From Pleodorina starrii (Eukaryota; Chlorophyta; Chlorophyceae; Chlamydomonadales; Volvocaceae), in assembly GCA_030267565.1 (NCBI GenBank), contig BRXU01000019.1:1352501-1416500 (forward strand): a DNA stretch of 64,000 nt. The letters are read 5' to 3'. The notes beneath the pieces were generated by a model, which searched no databases, was not told where the DNA came from, and was given only the letters and a program-made list of their open reading frames with translations. The position numbers and the translations under genes were made by a program. Below, piece by piece: positions 58,999 to 64,000 of this stretch. Position 1 is the first letter of the stretch. Every line of letters begins with the position of its first letter.

Positions 58999-59046
58999 CA
59001 CTGTCGTATTCCATCAAGCCCAAAGGCCAGATGGAATACGACAGTG
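58999..59046. repeat. Perfect 17-bp hairpin in the transposon right end
   Basis: CACTGTCGTATTCCATC (58999-59015) and its exact complement (59030-59046) are separated by 14 bases, 180-230 bp inside the right terminus. It could be a subterminal binding site or an RNA hairpin. Confidence 0.75.
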
Positions 59047-59232
59047 GACGACACGCGCAAAGTTCGCTCATAGAAATGCCGTACCGCGGGACGAGCACTG
59101 GTTTCGGCCCATAGAAATGGGCGTAATGGTTTCAGAAGGTCCATAGAAACGGCCCCTGTACGGATTCTACGCGCATTCTACGTACGAGACAGATACACCC
59201 GGAACTGGAAAGGCCATAGAAACACCCCTAAT

Positions 59233-61427
59233 GATAGCGACGAGTTTGGAAGACCGTATATCGGCATGACGCTTCGACCGCCGAGTTTTTGGACTGGCTC
59301 GCTCGCTGCGGGCGCGATCGGACGTGGGCGGACTGTACGCCCGACGACGTTCCTGGTGGCTAACCCACCACCAGAGTCGTGATGGCGGTGAGGTGCCTGC
59401 CTGTCGGCCCTTAGCTGCTTCTTCACCTGGGCCGGCCGCATACACCGGGCAGGGCAACCCTTGCGACTGCATATGGGTGGAGGATTTTCGACCCGCCTAC
59501 CAGCGCACACGGGTGATTATGGGAATATCCGAGGTCGGCCGTACCCATGACGTACACCAAGTACCGGGCGCTGGTGGCCTGCCTACCTGTGGGGCGCGGT
59601 GGCCCAGGCCACGTACCGTGCTCCCTGGAGCGGGTGCTGTTCTTGTGGGACCTCTTGTGCGTCTTATGCATCTGTCCAGGAGCGCCGGTTTTGCGCCGCT
59701 GGGTCAAGGCCATAGCGCCTTCCACAGTGTAACGATAATTATACTTATTATATTTCCGACTTATAACCAATGGTTAACGGAACTCACTAAAGTGAGGAAC
59801 GACCGTTGGGTTAGTTGGAGACGATAAATGCGGAGCCCTGTCGTACATCAAGATCTCAAGGCGTCGGCCTCACATGCCGACTGGTGGAGCTTATGGGATT
59901 GAATTCTATTCACAGGTGTCTGTTGACACCACCTCTTACTACTGTATGTTTCTGATATTAGTTAGATTAGTGCTTGGTAAGCTGTTTAGGTAGGCGCCGT
60001 CTTCGTCTCCTTCCACTGGTCGTTCTTCGGTCGTCGTCTCGGCGACGCCTGGTACCTCGGTGAGTTTCCCTTCCGCTGCGTAGCGTAGCTTAAACGTTAC
60101 ACACAGCCAGGGCGGACGCCAACCCGCATGCGTGACCCCTCTTACCGCATGCGAGGATACGCCCCCCAAGGGCTGCAGGCGGGGGCCGTGCACCGACGTA
60201 CACCCTTGCTGTGGCAGACGGCGTTTCGAGGTCACGACATCGGCAAGCTGAGCCTGGGCGACTTTCCGACCCGGTGCAGCCGGATCACCTGGATCACCCC
60301 TACACCGGCTTCCCGCTGCCACCCCCCTGGCTGTGGGGCTCTGCGGCTGCCCTCCCGATGGGCTTCCGCATGGCGTCGCGAACTCAAGACGTGTTGCGGC
60401 CCATGGAGAGGCAGGAATACTTACTTCTATTTCATGTTCATTTCGTCTGTCATCACTGCGTTGCCGAAACGTGGAGGCAATTAAAATACCCGTACCATAC
60501 AAAAGGGTCCCTGCAGTGGTACGGGTGGTACGGGTGTGGTGCTGGTGTACCACTATTTCCGGCGGTGTGATTCCGTTTTGACGTGTGCCATGCTTGATCG
60601 TTGCCCCGATCGTTGTGTAGTTTCCAGGTTGGGGAAGGATGCGACGTTCTGTAACCTGACCCATGGGTCACTCCCGGCGAAGGCCTGCCCACGCTTGAGG
60701 TGAAGACCAAAACTGAACGACTCGAAAGAAGTTTTGACGCATCGATAGATATGTTCAACATAAAGCATACCCATGCGGAATCCGGTCGAGTTTCGACGAA
60801 ATGCATACTTTCATTTTTTAAACGTGTCGCCAGAAGGGGATTAAAGCCTAAACGGGCCTCGAAAACGATAACCTCAAATTTTGACTTTCTCGAAACATGC
60901 TGAAACTTGGCACATAGCAGGCATATAGCATCCTGATAACGTCTCCGAGTCTGATCTTGCAAACGATGTAACTTTTCATGATCGGCCCCATGGGACCAGG
61001 GACCTGCCCTGACCCATGGGGCTGAACCTGTAAGACTTCAGGGGAGGAATGTACAACAGAACCCATTGGCGTCCTGCGTGACGTCACTGCTGCAGCAACA
61101 ATCACAATACGGCCGCATACATGTAATTTACATTAGTTGCTGTCGATGCATACGAAGCCCAGTCGTGCCGGGGATGCTGTCCTGGCCGCTTCGTAGAGGC
61201 GGCACACCCTTGCTCCGAAAGGGGGCAGCTGTCCCTCACCCGCCTCACATAATGAGTTCCCTACCAAACATGACTGAAAACTACTACAGAAGAAGGCAGA
61301 CTGACGCAAGACTAGCAAGCACTGACTGCACCTTGCAACGGCCGCGGGTTAACCATCCCATCTTAGCTGCGGCAGCCACGGCCCGGCCCTATCACCCAGG
61401 ACCACGTCTTAAAGAACGATCCCCAAC
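59233..61427. other. Gene-poor stretch right of the transposon
   Basis: A 241-codon minus-strand frame (59939-60664) and short plus-strand frames overlap one another. None shows a motif or a coherent splice pattern. Probably degraded mobile DNA. Confidence 0.3.
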
Positions 61428-62073
61428 TGGCTCCATGCCCGCCTAGCTGTCTGTCTGTCTGTGTGTCTGGCTGGCTGGGCTGGGTTGACCGGCGGCTGGG
61501 AAGCGCACGGCGTATATATCCTGCATCGGATCGGCTGATGATCTAACCACACGTGATGTCCGCGCGTGCACCATCTGTGCCCAACTGTGATGACGATAGA
61601 TGCATTGGCGTGATTGATCGGTGGTACCATGGCTCCTTAATGCAAGGTATCGGTCGGGCGAGGGGGGACGACGGCTCGCTCCCGGACTACCGCTTATTAA
61701 TTGCACGTGAAGCAGAGGAGGTAGTTGCACGGTGCAATATTCTGAGTGTTGGGGCGGAAGGCCAGGCGCTGCTTGTACCGATAATCTTGGTCGACGCTGT
61801 TTAGCATGTACAGCAGCAGTACGGCAAGTTGCCCGCTGTCCCAATTCATCGCAACTTGCACATAATAGTCGTGTAACAGTGGACAGCAATTTCCAGTGAT
61901 TTCCAGCGATTTTCAGCGAGTGCACTTACCTCCGATGTACGGCAGATAAAGGCTATCCATGCACGCAGACGGTTCGTATAGTGGACCGCTCGATCGAAGG
62001 GGTCAGCGTTTACTGGCAGCAGGACCACCAGTCAACACAGTAAGCCCACTTTGCGCCGCGTCCGGTGATGTTG
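61428..62073. repeat. Dispersed direct repeat, copy 2
   Basis: Homologous to 51530-52159 in the same orientation. Here it ends in CTGTTGTTGCCGCTGCTGCT instead of running into the palindrome. Confidence 0.8.
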
Positions 62074-63628
62074 CTGTTGTTGCCGCTGCTGCTGCCTGGT
62101 GATAATGACCCGGGCCACGGAGGCTTGTGTGTCCACACCAAGCCGGCAGCAAGCCACAACACCAGGTCAGCGGTTCGAGCCTTGGCAGACTCGGGGTTAG
62201 CAAACGGGGTAAGCAATTCGGGCAGCGCGGCGGCGGGGGACTGTTACGCTGCACCACTTGGGCAGTTGTTTGCAAAGCAGGCGCTTGATCCATGACTTCG
62301 CCGTGGTTTCGGATGGGGATTGCGACGTGCTGGGCAGGCAACTGGCAAGCAACCGGCAGGCCAGCGGTGCAGCACACCGAGCCACCGACGCGGCCCGGGC
62401 AGCGGGCACGGTACACCGCAGAATAGGACGTAGCGGGTAGTGTTTCCGCATGTGGCAATACTTCAGCTGTGGAAATGCGACTTGCAGGGTCGCTGAGGCC
62501 TCCAGGAGCCTGCCCGTGTCTATTTGCTTGCATTCGGGAGGGTCCATTTCCCGTTCACGCACGTGGTTGATTGCGGCAGCGCCGGGCTTGATCGCGAAGT
62601 CCCCGCGTGCCGTCGGGCCTTATAAAGCATGAAGCGTGATCCCGGGCGGGGGTGACGACCCGCCCCCGTTGGTCCCCATAACAGCCCATGGGCCAGTCGG
62701 GCCTACTAGCAGTGCCGTGAAGTGGAACACTTTCGCCGCCTTGCAGTGCCACTTCGGGCGGCAAGCGTGCGATTTGGAAAATCCGGGTTCGGTCGTATCC
62801 CATTGGCGCAGATGCATTGCGGCGCCTTGCCAAGGCAGTGCCCGGTCCAGGTCCGTGCCAGGGCAGTTCCCCAAGTACGGAACTGTACGAGCAACTTGGG
62901 GCAGCGCGGCAGCATGGTGGAGCCATCTGTAACACGGTTTCACCGCGTGCGCTGGGAACTTTGCACCCTCTGGGTGGCACTGCGCGCTGGGTGCAACACG
63001 ACGAGGGAACGGTTATGTTCCCCCGCGCCTGACGGCCCAAGTTGATGTATGAGTCCCTGAGCTTTACATGTTGATCTGTCAGTGCCCTTCACGGGGACTT
63101 AATTGTTTGTTAGTGGCACCGCTCATGCCCCTGGGGCCTGGGCACACTTCGCTGTGAATCGCCAACTATTCGGTTGTTGAAACCGTGCAATATAAAAAAG
63201 GAGCGCGAATGATGGTCACGAATGTTTAAAAAGTATGTATTACTTGAGTTTTGCGCTCGGCATATTGGCAGGCTCAGACGCTCAGAGGGCGTCGTACGCA
63301 TTTGTACTGCTTGTTTTGTCCTCGAAGTGGAGCCCGCGTTGGCCCCATCGGAGCCATCAAGCCGCTTGACGACATTGCGCAGGACGTATTATGTCTAGCG
63401 CGTAGAGATTGTATGCCCCGTTGCCTGACACTTCGAAGGCCCTCTTTCTGTGCGCCTTCGACGCACTTTATAGGCATGTTTTAATCAACGCAACGCAATG
63501 GCGACAGATACTACCTTTGATTGGTGCTCCTTCTTCGCATTGTTTTGGAATGTGCGTGCACCGCAGCACTGAAACCGCACCCAGAGTCTGGTGCTCACTA
63601 CGTCTTCGCCTTCACTACTGCACGCGCA
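62074..63628. other. Unassigned stretch
   Basis: Overlapping short frames on both strands, none convincing. AT-rich DNA lies at 63100-63250. No repeat shared with the rest of the window was noticed. Confidence 0.3.
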
Positions 63629-64000
63629 GGATAAGGGGTTCAAATGTAAGATTAACATCCCAGACACAGTGCTATTTCGATATGGACAGCTATCGGCTTG
63701 GTGGGCAACGAACAAGGTACGCCTCGTCGCGAGATGTTGGCCCTGCATACTGTACCCTAGCGACGCTACCCATCTATATCGCTGGCGCTATACAATCGAA
63801 CGCCAAACCCCCGATCAGGAGGGCTATGTGCAGCGGCACGCAAGCCACAACACGACGATGGAGGCGATTCGGCGCCGCTTCATCCAAGTCGCCGAGTGCG
63901 ACGAGGCGAATTATAGCAAATACGTGGCAATCGTACGAGCAGGTACGGGGATGTGCTGTCTCGGCGAGCGTGCGCCCCCACGAGTGGCAGGTGCATGGGT
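63629..64000 (+). CDS. Possible partial exon at the right edge, unknown protein
   Basis: After an acceptor-like CGCGCAG the frame stays open for 372 bases to the window edge (DKGFKCKINIPDTVLFRYGQ ... VQRHASHNTTMEAIRRRFIQ). It has no early ATG, so it is missed by start-based searches. A possible GTACGG donor lies at about 63942. Composition is protein-like (Trp/Tyr/Arg-rich), but no family is recognised. It could belong to a mobile element. Confidence 0.25.

Larger units (their letters stand above)
54871..59229. mobile_element. 4.36-kb DNA transposon with terminal inverted repeats, PIF/Harbinger-like
   Basis: The left end AGGGGTGTTTTATGGGCC matches the reverse complement of the right end, AGGGGTGTTTCTATGGCC. 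Both ends are flanked by AAT (54868-54870 and 59230-59232), a 3-bp target duplication. Subterminal regions repeat TTTCTATGG and its complement many times. Inside lie a minus-strand gene with a Myb/SANT-like domain and a proline-rich tail, and a short plus-strand frame. A 3-bp duplication plus a Myb/SANT gene is typical of PIF/Harbinger. No DDE transposase was seen, so this copy is probably non-autonomous or internally rearranged. Confidence 0.7.

Noticed and set aside
54871..59229. hAT or Mutator assignment of the transposon
   Set aside because: Flanks show a 3-bp AAT repeat, not 8-9 bp, and the carried gene is a Myb/SANT type rather than a hAT or MULE transposase.
59939..60664. 241-codon minus-strand frame
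   Set aside because: No family resemblance, and overlapping plus-strand frames look equally likely; left unassigned.
62160..62215. tRNA-like GGTTCGAGCC T-arm
   Set aside because: No matching acceptor stem, D-arm or anticodon arm at the right spacing.

Overview
This window looks like nuclear DNA of a volvocine green alga (Chlamydomonas/Gonium/Volvox relatives). The evidence is very GC-rich coding DNA, several introns per kilobase with short GT(G/A)..CAG splice sites, long Gln/Ala/Gly/Ser/Pro runs inside proteins, many GT- and hexamer microsatellites in introns, and TGTAA polyadenylation signals. The real genes are spliced. Most long unspliced reading frames are shadows of GC-rich exons or of tandem repeats, so models were built by joining exons whose splice sites and phases agree.

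Regions. (1) 1-17603, minus: a very large Ser/Arg/Pro/Gln/Ala-rich protein of unknown function that runs off the left edge. (2) 19201-21014, minus: a three-exon gene for mitochondrial ribosomal protein uS4m. (3) 21847-30567, plus, divergent from uS4m: a ClpB/Hsp100-like AAA+ protein. Its first ATPase domain has intact motifs. Its second keeps Walker A and a pore-loop tyrosine but has lost Walker B and shows no arginine finger or sensor 2. A four-cysteine zinc-ribbon-like module and long low-complexity segments separate the two. (4) 30568-33735: microsatellites and apparently gene-free DNA. (5) 33736-35265, plus: a two-exon acidic, serine-rich protein with an internal duplication. (6) 35266-39941: mostly non-coding, with a perfect hairpin in the 3' flank of the next gene. 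(7) 39942-50176, minus: a 15-exon gene for a protein of about 1,146 residues with an 11-residue-periodic helical repeat, a HET/TIR-like domain and ten ankyrin repeats, an architecture like non-self-recognition receptors. (8) 50177-64000: lower GC and rich in mobile DNA. It holds a diverged 0.63-kb direct repeat (two copies 10 kb apart), a 1.9-kb near-perfect palindrome containing broken copies of one gene, and a 4.36-kb transposon with terminal inverted repeats, a 3-bp target duplication and a Myb/SANT-like gene but no visible transposase. A partial exon may run off the right edge.

Two short dispersed repeats recur in introns and intergenic DNA. One of them lies near the 5' end of several introns and could be an introner-like element. 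No tRNA, rRNA, CRISPR array or bacterial-type operon was seen.
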